Positions 41,501 to 48,940 of a DNA stretch of 64,000 bases are shown here, piece after piece. The stretch covers positions 4,588,001-4,652,000 of the forward strand of contig JAPFFF010000009.1 of assembly GCA_039105265.1 (NCBI GenBank), given 5' to 3'. The DNA is from Tritrichomonas musculus. Lineage: Eukaryota > Parabasalia > Tritrichomonadida > Tritrichomonadidae. The notes under the pieces were generated by a model, which was not told the DNA's origin, did not search any database, and worked only from the letters and a program-made list of their open reading frames with translations. Position numbers and translations under genes: made by a program. Position 1 is the stretch's first letter; each line of letters begins with the position of its first letter.

Positions 41501-41585
41501 ACGAGATAATTTTGGGCGAAAAGAGAGATTTCCAGGGAAGCTTTTGACTATTGTAATCATATTCAATCGAATTGGATTGGCCCAT
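29523..41585 (-). CDS. giant HECT E3 ubiquitin ligase with SPRY and CUB-like domains
   Basis: This 4020-codon protein ends in a full HECT domain (about residues 3670-4010): WHVDLVGEGATDVGGPGRDLF at its start, LLICG, ERMLFIKFGCGRMGLPPPG, and the catalytic cysteine in TAATCSSQMTIPRY (Cys3976, codon 29658-29660). HECT enzymes take ubiquitin onto this Cys from an E2 and pass it to substrates. Upstream are a SPRY domain (about 2350-2495, with YFEIKIISHSNNDFQVGLID), a CUB-like segment (about 1330-1430), Gln/Pro/Ser-rich disordered regions (about 265-655) and a poly-Gln/acidic stretch near 2650-2830. The rest is mostly helical. HERC1 and related giant HECT proteins share SPRY plus HECT; no clear RCC1 repeats are seen here. 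The stop is TAA followed by A. Substrates cannot be inferred. Confidence 0.95.
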   Translation of the reverse strand: MGQSNSIEYDYNSQKLPWKSLFSPKIISFIKKELEHQHPQAESTEGQTVDFVPLSTVLENIISTQRLDGEALRLPPDFSSTFFRPIIRDIDVHFDQARNFSKYFESIRTLANTIMDREQQKRNDNISTACTKFAQISQPKKGTTGFIEDFITIALENLLPYVHLLSVNDVIAHLNNLNKILKDEKNNSLASVNSSSITSINKFITAISQIDEFKVPEVQKETIDFLYNMSHVQGSVCGCLSALIYMLDLPEDLLLPVTKPLLINTRSKFSAPQSVTSSAAQSSGNLQQSHLVPQSSDQGLTASQASSTESASGLNLNINLSSTNQNASDQSNQTTTSESSTSQIQQVNIPQPSRPPPQLRRQIRPKQSPMLARTPSTPMLPMMIPLVNQDEPENNSQQSLQQGSVLSPNTQLTPPLAQTPNQQIPVNRPRAPVPLPPSIAAPAPAPPPPPPSSSTNEESEKPPETKIPENASLSDLLAATPPIHLGQNKGFGQPIQVQATSLSQLLASANQNQNQNPNQATGLPPPAPQGFGTSSGHAPIQPSVHRPAPIPRPSRRGQRVALTPNPVPVCINLRDLGRSVNQANEANINNTSTASINDSGELTNANQNINLSSLPSTNLANLTNLNQQQSNLILNSLSTTSIISAQGSISAIPSTSSLNVSATPTKRKNSHIFELPTNDIKNVVSFSIGSNVLVLSSENKLAVFFKPIVFMINVSVSEDSILFDAYDFIYIFSQSQNTIQIINVEELEAIMEDKQIALGQEANISDIPFLTIDSYTITSENDLIEGDHTSKLQIEVCKMSDFINLDYKIVSVGNISNNYQYGLNDAYKYITIVQAVDENNILCSVFLRNIKTNNCNPECRIPLETIITPEHFYFDETRLHVVDKDMIDVPYVIFNSNDNENSNTPTFKIQQDPATFCPYVFIDKAPMVCYKNYFYTIANSFEKLVFVKYETPLIPMDDEDTEYSRSAVYIKKFPFQFSPVIIPAGDGNNFQDSLKQVCNSLTVSIDLLLQKCFENVSVISNRFVSYFVSNGNTSIDLSMKLVNNVINATTINDDQKMALIALGIKIIALNLHIYCLKYAKSMENFTDEDDEFFKKVKKVIRHAIYSKYAKRSPAIIEAVCAVFFLSYRFLYYPSYKEFATVVKMILDDKILRNYFLMNYILISHSPCSLYIHSSSMFQFVQETIDKKTIFKAFSNSLDTLTDEFHFLTVNSVKTNEGYMIPFFKNLLQFLSDNLLSNEDPTSIGNLSINVNGIRDNGDINGKYAIKLAQKINFRLMCLDTFPLISSAVVSYSIPIMSSVTQKFLNDPDICKIDDENLKIKMTDNKDVKTFIVESEHNYSHGAKNNYTIDFTGCSAIHLDFDPRCQTDPTNDTLYIYSRNNILLYKYSGNNWPKELDIQADYLIFKFESNSTASNSLWGYKVVCKPIRTSDKKSEFRPNSTLFFFDMFFNTLGRLTNVALASLPPSQMESQCKLILESDILQGLDGMSKLIEQEDQKTSNKRNLTRGLSRGLSFDASNAGLQYSDELKKGFLNDLISPTPMENGWAGKLLQFMYKAVKNQHRIKPPPEILEAEKYAIAAFLKQLGFINVAISFAMSLGTSDPKDVTVPPNLNTTWKAIYKLRTTLYMSYQNSKRNKVVDASSFSQTPKISSSISNFNSDNNNNTGGTGGNAKEGQIGLSSIRSSSSLFTSSHQLLPLRDNYPAYLEDVKMKCKLLLYNDPILKKRFGDSEVYNSKTIETTIYELLSFISSDLQMENISRMVDIRTSRMKTRLSGLKSIINIVQNKNFLRTSQIAFLEPLDQSLSLLTNLTDVKSVKADLLDELFGSFSQLFELLVSRITDDEENILHRLLFLKLIAVDVEGIITPTILTQNFMKVSSFAEKCPTTPIESYVTLSCLWRILGIWSIQTPQKEIIESLLHFTSIQSNEICKDNAILLLSVLSQSSDFVVSNFEPICNCFLSSNPRVVIATLIWLSKTLTRKNSSLKEEDFKVTIRNQNYNFKSFLHLLLKSCGYALCTGTSYLIPDESLPESHKMIAEEIIAFFRVIIKPFSIVRETVVNTVHEVFNENSSCDLLSATKSNLEENQKQADQHEVDSVHELIAVFAILGKETIPFRSTGFAIQHSKSQSELSRILLYERYSSRLVFLNHEGVEQTAVRESISTYVPSANISANPNDFTINVDEAKLINSIQKIIIESFNNMKSIDFAVLAANFIGFLTVSLQNQDNMKTFIENIEIERFYTCALKQMHDSNPYYSIGNLIDQIGTASIDISTLMSIENKIKNKLKNKAKSRSQYNENDDGRFINSFNSSLPYSLVFLHVSTHCFIPLTFGTIIKQIVNKNNGAQIELKETSSRGLGPNQEEVIAVSSIPKKKCIFVGDQAMPNTTLFYFEIKIISHSNNDFQVGLIDQRSKSSAISFYGFDFGKSQQCSLFLHFQKTETIEIENGDVIGCGYTRNEIVFFKNGQSLKKSIPYPLIDDFVPAVITDNCELKFTYNFGKDKFVTEIVKFPEFDIKSDCLENFDVPVPENETKAPKETTISLDDPDYDEFVSKNEALWEIARPYPTPLLPSLSSLDMSKIEKEKKEKESQDEANGDIKESETLIFNDSTSRFFPHLVYAHNISTPPKTVFNISSDSLFKTSFLIGQPVHIARRNLPKNSNGDEKESDKNQEEPAAEVDNESNDANSSMNSDSGSGSNSDSGTNSDSAMVTAIELAENEEAILEAANQQQNSDEAIQLQGENESNESNQQDSQQSTETTNEQQQQEAPLQPPSTTEQIAAAASATTASTSTEQQQQQQGTTGEPTLKGDAQSSEELQIGIDDSEFLFGNDKKQMLSSDAQYFINRYGIIVDITPIPGKEYVNLTLEVFDYMKQERTRFQIDSRFVDPITTQFFNVVESAANIFTQTAAKAPITTAMLLRSSSKSSNDNTTNSTMQFTNAKTAQALSEETAECVTNSILSKQMNRLYETTKNLIVRMCRILFVIVLDFYRSQNKVPSVFNESQHPQSVEVFALAILEVFKFVHSPKVSEKWKVTRISDLIFGEKDHTSNAFDISYFCPCNKHAFVRCIRAIFYRSPKEMQPVISSLLKFSIEHIMKAPKSTREQIFTLIPNRFVIETPHPMPQVNLNIHFELPESITGFIPILHPLHNTQEQILYIAKHPIKDALSDCSVFPANEYSIQFTNQSAESGYGLKFGILLLNDYLQDYMFMTPLKGIHILATLLSVVLSSPDLFVDATKILKQELIPGIAQLMNKSNFFIDLFSFDFIAPILTTFQWTAEDITPRIESAFQCFTSNFQTSIHEWTKLTLNSQQAIVMTVFTRLLTLDASAARITSNSPPEDIAHLYDTYVNTKVKENASVFEKMIEAISLCCALGFDMPISVRFPAFLIAESWAESIPYSIELETKPGCTSIVNYSFDQFKKGEIEFVKDDSLPPNTCLHVSCDRPKDEENTTNNELTSFNLMPGKTGNVTSPFSIQLCNAETLTKIESIESTQTIKIVIRAHPESHQAKREKFVANYSAFKQHVDFMSNHWQVKMDESLSRIAKGIPKIFDMCPLIIDHPLFDAETILARIPAQLLRCRLQLFLRLNSYVPKIVKIVEFGNQETLLGKIFTSCRAAISTEFKLDTVKKSVMKDLASGTSPEIKFNRFKAQFFYSKPSNPQGLSLLSQLISQIPISQLTSLKRQNVPWHVDLVGEGATDVGGPGRDLFTEACMELMHPSLGLFIANPNKRVNSSNVDQELLIPNPSPLTETTKMQYFYAGVLMSLCYISQIPEPFRFARFVWNFLTNRQVTIDDIYEVDNQFQTLMQSIEDCEKTISDPEQFQAIFPLFFDVQNSLGEVVELIPGGSSIPVTFERRNEYIQRCQVFRIKEFNTQLEELRKGFNYFFPSSAATILAPWELELLICGDNQCPVSEMKKNFQYSSEESHIDMLWSVLEEFTPKERMLFIKFGCGRMGLPPPGMFWPQKLSIQFKTVNDSDPLKPLPTAATCSSQMTIPRYDTKEWMAKKIRAAITLGADIDQDRNANIRDLQDVT
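33215..33440 (-). repeat. CAA-repeat (poly-Gln) low-complexity tract in HECT gene
   Basis: Runs of TTG on the plus strand encode Gln runs (for example QQQQQQ near 33220-33240) mixed with Glu, Thr and Asn. The tract is a disordered linker between the SPRY region and the C-terminal half of the ligase. It opens several spurious frames on both strands. Confidence 0.85.
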
Positions 41586-42415
41586 AATAAAGTAAATAAT
41601 AAATTAATTATATAAAGACAAAAAAAAATATTTCAAATTATTGAAAATAATTATCGTCGTGGATTTGAGATGGTTAACAAAAGAGCATTAACTATCCTAA
41701 AATAACGAAGTCCGACCTATTTATATTAATTGAAAAAGTTGATAAAATTTTTATACAAAATTCTAACATCATCTGAATTTATTCAAATATTTTAAATTAA
41801 TTATATAAAATAACGATCATTATTTTGTTTGAATTTTTTATTATATCTTTTTTGTGTTAAAAGTAATCGTTTTTTTGTAATTCAAATGTTTACAAATATT
41901 ATCTAAAGGAAAAAGTAAAAAAGTGGTAGACTTTTTTTTGAACAATTTGGTGGACCTTTTACAAATTTCAAATTTGAATTCTATTTGAAAAAATTATATG
42001 TGCTTTCTGAAAATTGAATATTGTAAAAGGTCTACCAAAAAAAGTATTATTTCCACATATCTGAAAATGTATATTATAAACACAAAATCCATTTTATGAG
42101 CAATAGTTATATAACGTTTGAAATATTATAATATAGTAAAAATGATTATATAATATACAACTTGTTCATATGTTATTATTAAAAAGCTTGTATTCGAATT
42201 ATTATGTGCAATAGAGATTTAATTAAAATATTGTTAAAATCCACCTATTGAGGAAAAAGTGATCAATTGAACAAGGAATAAAAAACGTTAATATTACACC
42301 AATAAATAGTTTACTAAAAAACAATAATCTTATGTGATATTGAAAGAATGTCAATAATGGCACTAAAAGAGTCATTACTTTCTCTATAATAGTGAACAAG
42401 AAATATCTTATATTG
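41586..42415. other. spacer upstream of HECT with inverted repeat
   Basis: This 830-bp spacer contains an 18-bp near-perfect inverted repeat (TTGGTrGACCTTTTACAA at 41947-41964 and 42021-42038) and an AAAAAGTT motif about 150 bp upstream of the HECT start. No gene is seen. Confidence 0.6.
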
Positions 42416-43387
42416 TTATCTATTTAAAAGAGATTTGATGTCAGTAAAGAAGAAAGTTCTCGTTTCAGGTTCACTTGATGTATCTAAGTTGTCACTTGAA
42501 TAATTCAAGTAGAAGCACTGTTGTTTTTGATATAATTTGTCGGGTGGTTTTGAGCTTTGTGAGGTTTGTTGCTGAAATTGAAAGCTATTTTGTTGTTTAT
42601 CAGTTGCATTTGAGACTGGTAAGTCTTTTGTATAACCATTAGCAGAAAGATTCATTTGAATATTCGTTTGGTCATTAAATAGACTTGAATTAGGAGGGCT
42701 AAAACTCCCTACATTTAAGTTATTATTAGTGTTTGTTAAATTGTTTTGTTGCCGAGATAAAGGATGATAATTGGGATATGTCATCATTTGATAAGTCTCA
42801 CTTGGGAATCCGCATTTTACGCTGATGTCTAAAGGAATACTTGCGATGAAACAAATTGGAGCCTCATCACTTGCTTTCCGAATACACCAATGACGTGAAT
42901 TGAGTAAAGAAGGATCAATGTTAGGAAATAATTTAGAAAAGAAGCCATTTAAGTCTTGCGTCTCCCTGAAAACATTAAAGCCAAGTTTCTGAAAGCACCC
43001 ATTTACACAACTTTTAGATCTCTTTGTTAATCTTTTAAGTTTTTCTGTGTTAACTAATAAAAAGCCATTCCCGAACAAAATACCGCAAACAAGCCCACGA
43101 AGAGCATCGCCTCCATCATCTCTAACAACAAAACGATGAATCAAATTTAAATGTTTGATAAACGTTGACATACCAAAATTGCGTTTATTCCTATCATCAG
43201 CAAGTTGAAAATATGAGCATATATGTGAAAATTCCAGTTGCTCTGATAATGAAAGTCTTCTTAAAAGTGGGTCAGAATTCATTGAACTAATTCTTTGCTC
43301 AGCTTGTTGGCAAAATTCATCACTAGACATCTGGCTTTTCTTTGTTTGAGAAGAGACTTGTTGAAGATACAATTCCGAATCATCCAT
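42416..43387 (-). CDS. IBP39-type initiator-binding domain transcription factor
   Basis: This 323-codon protein matches the initiator-binding domain of trichomonads (IBD, PF10416; IBP39 of T. vaginalis), a winged-helix fold that binds the Inr core promoter element. The domain covers about residues 40-185 and includes DRNKRNFGMSTFIKHLNLIH, RFVVRDDGGDALRGLVCGIL, GFLLVNTEKLKRLTKRSKSC and VNGCFQKLGF. The basic KRSKSCVNGCFQKLGF stretch is the likely DNA-recognition segment. The C-terminal half is Asn/Gln/Ser-rich and probably disordered, with a short hydrophobic-acidic end; in IBP39 the C-terminal domain contacts the RNA polymerase II large-subunit tail. Trichomonads carry many paralogues, so this need not be IBP39 itself. 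Confidence 0.8.
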   Translation of the reverse strand: MDDSELYLQQVSSQTKKSQMSSDEFCQQAEQRISSMNSDPLLRRLSLSEQLEFSHICSYFQLADDRNKRNFGMSTFIKHLNLIHRFVVRDDGGDALRGLVCGILFGNGFLLVNTEKLKRLTKRSKSCVNGCFQKLGFNVFRETQDLNGFFSKLFPNIDPSLLNSRHWCIRKASDEAPICFIASIPLDISVKCGFPSETYQMMTYPNYHPLSRQQNNLTNTNNNLNVGSFSPPNSSLFNDQTNIQMNLSANGYTKDLPVSNATDKQQNSFQFQQQTSQSSKPPDKLYQKQQCFYLNYSSDNLDTSSEPETRTFFFTDIKSLLNR

Positions 43388-45632
43388 TTTAAATTAATTC
43401 TATTTATTTATTTTTTTCAATAGAGATTAATAAAATTGAAAATGAAAATTTTGTCTTTCAAAAATTGAATATATATAAGCATAGAATTTTATCCCCTTTA
43501 ATGGATTAAAATCTTTAATATTCAATAGAGATAATACTAGAAAATGTTGAATCAGAAAAGCAAAATGAAATAAAACTTTTAAGAAGAATAAATGATTTTT
43601 CTTTCAAATTTTATTTGATATAATCGGTAAATCACAATTCAATGCATTTCTATGTTGATTGGTCAAAGTATTGACATATTTTATTGAATATTTGAAAGAT
43701 ATCCAAAAAAAATTGTTTTTGAAGATTTACATATCGTGATAAATTCATTCACAGATTAAAAGAAATTGTTTTTATTACCAATTTTTTTGGTCCATAATTA
43801 GAATTAAAGGTTTTACATAAAACGGCGGTTTCTCAGAAAATTGCATGGTTCTCAGAATTTATATTCAAATTTTTGAATAGAAAGTGTAAATGCGGTGTAA
43901 AATGATCAATAAAAGAAATAAAGAAAAATAATTATTACCATTACAATATCTATAAAAAAGTATTTTTGAAATGTGGGATCTTTTTGAGTTTAAAGAAAGC
44001 TATACGAGAAATATTGGAAATATCTAATATTTCTAGAATTAGTTAAAATCGGTTTGAATTTTAAATTAATGGTATAGCATTAGATGCCATTTCTTTTATG
44101 AGTGTTTTTATTGAGTCTTAATGTTTTCTGAAAATTTTCAAATAATAAGTTTCATGATAGCATTGATGTTAAATAAATATAGCATTATTCTTATTAATAT
44201 GTTTGTTTAGTGATATAGTGTAAACAGGTTTTCAGTCTTATAGAGCATTTAATAGGTTTGTTTTTTATTATTTTGTTAATTATCAAGACAAATAAAATTT
44301 TATCCAATTTAAAGTGACATTACATTATTTATCATAATTTTATACCAATTTAATCATATATTGTGCACAAAAATTTGTTTTTATAAGAAATCTGATATCA
44401 AATATCGTATATAAAAATGAAAGTGTAATTATTTTAACATTTTATTTCTTATATTAAATCATAATTATAGAAATAATATAAATAATATATTTAAATGAAT
44501 ATTTATCAAGATATAAAAAAAAGCATAAAAATTTTTTTGAATATTTTACATAAAATAATTTCGGTATAAAAAACGGTTGTAAAAACGCTAATTAGAATCT
44601 TTCAAAAAACCGTTATTGGGTAATGATATTATAATTACATTGTTTATACAACTGACAACTGCTTTGGTAAACTAAACCAATTGACTGATTTATTACTTCA
44701 AGCCAACCAAAAAACTCTTTTAAATTTTCTTAATATTTTGCCTATAGATGAACTATAAATAATATACTTTTAAAAGTTGATTTTTATTTATCTTATATTA
44801 TATGATTATCATATAAAATGATTCATATTATTCTTTTATTTAGTGGATTATGATCGTTAAGGGCGTTTTGCTTCTCAAAAAGTGGAGTTTTAAAGGGTTT
44901 ATATTTTCTATAATAATTGATGTTTATTTTATTTTAAAATTTATTTATAATTCATGAATATATATTTTATTGTTTATTTGGGTTTTAAGGCAAAATTACA
45001 AAAAAATAAAAATCATAAAAATTTGATTTTTTTTCATGTTTAAGATATCCTTGCTCCGACGGCGTAGTTTGATTTTTATTTATTTATAAATAATATTTTA
45101 CTAGGGAACCATGCTATTTCCAATGATCCCCAAATAGTTATTATGATTTTAATTTTTCTCCTCTCAAAATTCAATAGGGAAAAATAATCAAAATAATCAA
45201 TAGAATTTCATTGAAATTTTTTTTCTGAGTTTATTCTCAATCATTTTTCAACAAGAATTTATAATTATAGCGAAATATTTAATGATAATTAATATATATT
45301 TGTTTATTATTAAACTTTTAATATTAATATAAGAATAAAAGATTTATTTTAAAATGATATTACTTAAACATTTTCTTGAATTCAACAATATGCCAAAAAT
45401 CATTATTTAGAATATAATGAACGTAACAAATCCTAATAAAAATGCTTTTTAAAATTAAAAAATTCTCTACACATGTGTTTGATGCCCGATTTGCAAAAAT
45501 AAAATTCAAGGATTTGATGTAAATTTTGAAGAACATGAAGGATATATTTTTTATATATAAAGATAAAATAAATATTAAATATATATGCTATTTATTCCAT
45601 ATATTCCAATAAAATTCAATTTATTATTATTA
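43388..45632. other. 2.2-kb AT-rich spacer
   Basis: I see no gene, RNA or clear repeat structure here. A few short motifs recur (TCTCAGAA near 43834 and 43852; CTCAAAAAGT near 44875). A small GC patch (CTCCGACGGCGTAG, about 45054) is isolated. Confidence 0.5.
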
Positions 45633-46255
45633 AAGTCGAATTCAAAAAGCTTGGGACAAACTTTTTAAATATATACTGAAAAGTATTCAATTTTGTCCCA
45701 TCATGAATGATTTTTTTTGTGAGATATATTGAAAAAAATTGAATTGCTAAAGGGGAAAAAGGGGAAAATAATAAAAAAACAAAGAAAAAAAGAATCATTT
45801 TTATATAAAAACATATATTATTGCATATGGTTAATGTTGTATCTATCATTAATCTATATTTTGTAAGGAAAAAATCCTCAAAAAAATTCAATTTACCTAA
45901 TCTTTGGTGAAAATTATCATAGATCTTTGCACAAATTCGCTAGAAAACGCATTACAAAGCCTGCAATGACATTAAAATAGAATTTCTTTTGTAAACACTT
46001 GCTCAAATACTATTTTTTGATCATGAATTTACATAATAGTTGATGATCATCGATTTTTAAGTATTGTGCTGTAAATCGAAAGTTCAGTAATATATGTTTT
46101 GGCTCGTATTGGAAACATTTTTTCATTATTGATTGGAATTTTAGTGAATATAACTCAATAAATAAAGAAAAAAAATTAATTGAAAAGAAGATTGTGTTTT
46201 TCACTTTTATCAGAATTTAATTGAGAAGTTGTCCCAAGCTTTTTGAATTCGACTT
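45633..46255. mobile_element. MITE of Tc1/mariner type (TA target duplication)
   Basis: Perfect 27-bp terminal inverted repeats (AAGTCGAATTCAAAAAGCTT, then GGGACAA) lie at 45633-45659 and 46229-46255. Each is flanked by TA (45631-45632 and 46256-46257), the target duplication of the Tc1/mariner superfamily. The 623-bp element has no transposase-like frame, so it is a miniature non-autonomous element. Perfect terminal repeats suggest recent activity. T. vaginalis is known to carry mariner elements, but relation to them is untested. Confidence 0.85.
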
Positions 46256-46257
46256 TA

Positions 46258-46994
46258 GAAATTATCTTTCAAAATAAAATTTTTGAATACTCAATGATAA
46301 AATTTAAAATAAGTATATTTTAATATGGATTAATTATTTTTCTTTTTAAATTTTTAAATAAACTATATAATATATACCAATAATTAAAATACATATAAAT
46401 CAAACTATATAATAAAAATATCAAAGAAAAGCAATTTGGAAAAATTTTATTTTTTCTGTGAATTCAATTTATTAATTTCATATATTATCTTAAATAATTT
46501 ATTAATCCAATTTTATATTATTTATTAAACATATATACTTTTATAAATAAATAAATATATTGATAAATACTGAATTATTCTAAATATTATAATGTATTTT
46601 ATTATTATTATTTGTTTTTCAAATTTGAATTAATTATTTAGTTTTGTGAGAATATTATTATTTTTCAGAACATTTAATTTTTTCTGAAATAATTTAACGC
46701 TTTCATTCAAAAAGTATAAACGGATTTATTTAAAAAGCTACTTCAATTATTTTAGTTCTCTGTTTTACAACTTTTTGAGTGTTTTATTAACTCAAAAAGT
46801 TGTACATAGAGAATATAAAAATGTATAATTTATAATTCTGAGTTTAAAAGTAAATCATTAAAAAAACGAAATGTGGAATTACACATTTTTAAAAATCACA
46901 AAAACTGTTGTTCTTTTTATTGTCTAATTTTTGAGAGTTTTGTGGATTAATTACAATTATTCCTCCTACAATTTTTAAAAAAGTACTCATGGCT
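46258..46994. other. spacer downstream of Arp2 with perfect hairpin
   Basis: AT-rich, with a copy of the dispersed palindromic repeat (46754-46815). No gene is seen. Confidence 0.6.
46766..46804. repeat. 15-bp perfect hairpin, copy of a dispersed palindromic repeat
   Basis: TACAACTTTTTGAGT at 46766-46780 pairs exactly with ACTCAAAAAGTTGTA at 46790-46804 around a 9-nt loop. The wider sequence (to about 46815) matches 19600-19645 in inverted orientation with few mismatches, including TTCTCTAwGTACAACTTTTT. Confidence 0.8.
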
Positions 46995-48191
46995 TTATTG
47001 TTTTGGAACCTCTCCTTGGAACTTCTGAACAAGCCTAGTTGCACCAATTTCTCTGTACTCACTTTGTTGAGCCCATGAATGAGATTTTTGTGCTGATAGA
47101 TTTGCTAAAACTGTTGCACCGAGGTAAACAAGGAAACGGCGGTTAGGTGGATCTTCAACATTAATCTTATAATCTTTAATTGCTTTATTTGGATCATTGT
47201 GGCCTTTGAGAATGTTGGTTTTAACAAGATTCTTTAGTTCATTCTCCATTCTTGTTGAAAATCCTGGATACATAGTAGTACCTCCTGAAACAACAATTGA
47301 GCTAAAGAAACTCTTACGAAGATTAATGTCAGATTTTATGATTGTATCAAAAAGAAGTTGATGAATACCAAAGCCTTCATGGCCAAGAAGTTCTGGTTGG
47401 AATAAGACTTCTGGAGCTTCGAAACGTTCACCAGAAACTTTAATTACTCGTCCATCGTTCAAAACGTAAGGAACAACATATGTAGTGGTTTCATTTGCAA
47501 TACGACGATCAAGTTTAATATCAGCTGATACAAAGCACAACTTTTCTTTGATTTCACGAACGACATCAAAATCAGAAGATTTATGGAATGTATAACCACG
47601 AAGTGTAAGAAGCTTAACCATGTGTTCTGTGATATCACGTCCTGCAATATCCATACGTCCGATAAGATGTGATAATAGGTAGTTTTCAAAAATTGGCATT
47701 ATGTGTGTGACACCATCTCCTGAGTCAACAACAACACCAGTAACAAGTCCTTGAGCATAAAGAACAAGTAATGCTTGTGGAGCCATTTGAATTGCAGGGA
47801 AATTAAATGTTTCAAAGAATACTTCGAAAAGTTTTTTACGATTTTCAATTGGATTTAATGGAGCTTCTGTAATAAGGACTGGATGTTCTTCATTTTGAAT
47901 CTTAAACTTTTGTTTGAAAATATAATCAAGAACTAATGTTTCATCGTCCCAATTCTTGATTACACCATGTTCAACTGGAAATGTAAGATCGAGATATTGA
48001 CGGACTGGATTGATTTCATCGCAAATCATTACATCTTTAATCTTTGCGCGTGCAAAAGATTCATCAGAACGCAGAATTGGACGTCCAACTGAGTTTGGAA
48101 GAACAAAATCAGGAATTGCACTTGTGCTGAGTCCAGCCTTAAGGAAGCCTGTTCCTAAATCGAGGACAACAGGGGTCTTTAAATTCTCCAT
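46995..48191 (-). CDS. ARP2: actin-related protein 2 (Arp2)
   Basis: This 398-codon actin-fold protein matches Arp2 rather than conventional actin: VLDLGTGFLKAGLS near the start, GRPILRS, IKNWDDETLVLDYIF, LYAQGLVTGVVVDSGDGVTHIMP, LIGRMDIAGRDITEHMVKLLTLRGY, ERFEAPEVLFQPELLG, VVSGGTTMYPGF and RRFLVYLGATVLANL. The phosphate-binding loops (DLGTGF and DSGDG) are intact, so ATP binding is expected. With Arp3 it forms the catalytic pair of the Arp2/3 complex, which nucleates branched actin filaments used in amoeboid spreading, adhesion and phagocytosis by trichomonads. Length is normal for the family. The stop TAA is followed by A. An AACTTTTTGA motif lies about 40 bp upstream of the start codon. 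Confidence 0.95.
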   Translation of the reverse strand: MENLKTPVVLDLGTGFLKAGLSTSAIPDFVLPNSVGRPILRSDESFARAKIKDVMICDEINPVRQYLDLTFPVEHGVIKNWDDETLVLDYIFKQKFKIQNEEHPVLITEAPLNPIENRKKLFEVFFETFNFPAIQMAPQALLVLYAQGLVTGVVVDSGDGVTHIMPIFENYLLSHLIGRMDIAGRDITEHMVKLLTLRGYTFHKSSDFDVVREIKEKLCFVSADIKLDRRIANETTTYVVPYVLNDGRVIKVSGERFEAPEVLFQPELLGHEGFGIHQLLFDTIIKSDINLRKSFFSSIVVSGGTTMYPGFSTRMENELKNLVKTNILKGHNDPNKAIKDYKINVEDPPNRRFLVYLGATVLANLSAQKSHSWAQQSEYREIGATRLVQKFQGEVPKQ

Positions 48192-48940
48192 GTCAGATTA
48201 TATAAATTTTCAAAAATATACAATATCATTAACTTTTTGAATATAAAAACATGTTTATTTGTCCATTGAAGAGTTCTTTGAAATGATAATTTGTCATTAT
48301 AAAATATAACATATGTAATATATCAATTATATTTTTCAATAAAATAAGTCTTATTTTACATTCATTCAAAAAAATTTGTTAATGAAATTGAAATTGGGCT
48401 AAAAATAGATTGTAATTATTGAAATTTATTAAAATATTTATGATGAAATGATTATTTTTTGATATAAATTTTATTTTTTTCTAAAATATTTTAAGATATT
48501 AGTTGGATTAAAAAATGATTTGTATATGTGTGATGTGAAGTGTTTTTTTGAAATAAAATTCAATGAGATCACTCAAAAAAAAAATTGTTCGACAATTGAA
48601 ATTTGAACCTTCAAACATAAGGTAATCTAAAATCCAATAAATATAATAACTATGGTGTAAATATTAATAATTCTAAGCTTTTTGCCCGAAAAGAACAAAT
48701 CCATGTGAAAAACTAAACTTTAGAGTGAGGAAGAAGTAGGGATGGGAAAGGGGCACAGGGCGGGCAATGGGCTCGAAATAAGCGTACTGCCCGGGCATGC
48801 GGGGCAAATTTACGGGCAAAATGGGCTGCCATGGCAAAACCGTTATTTACGTTTTTTTGGGCAAAGCTGTGCCCGTTTCCACTTTTTTGGGCAATTGCCC
48901 TGAGTTGCCCATTTTCATAATAAAGAATTTGGTTCGATTA
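48192..48940. other. Arp2 upstream region and G-rich GGGCA block
   Basis: The first 540 bp are ordinary AT-rich spacer. From about 48735 to 48915 the composition changes sharply: TAGGGATGGGAAAGGGGCA, then many GGGCA/TGCCC words on both strands. GGAAAsGGGCACAG at about 48745 recurs inverted near 48870. This resembles the G-rich subterminal regions of hAT transposons, but no matched end or target duplication was found. Confidence 0.5.

Noticed and set aside
48739-48920. A complete hAT element
   Set aside because: Only one end looks right. No matching terminal repeat or 8-bp duplication could be found nearby.
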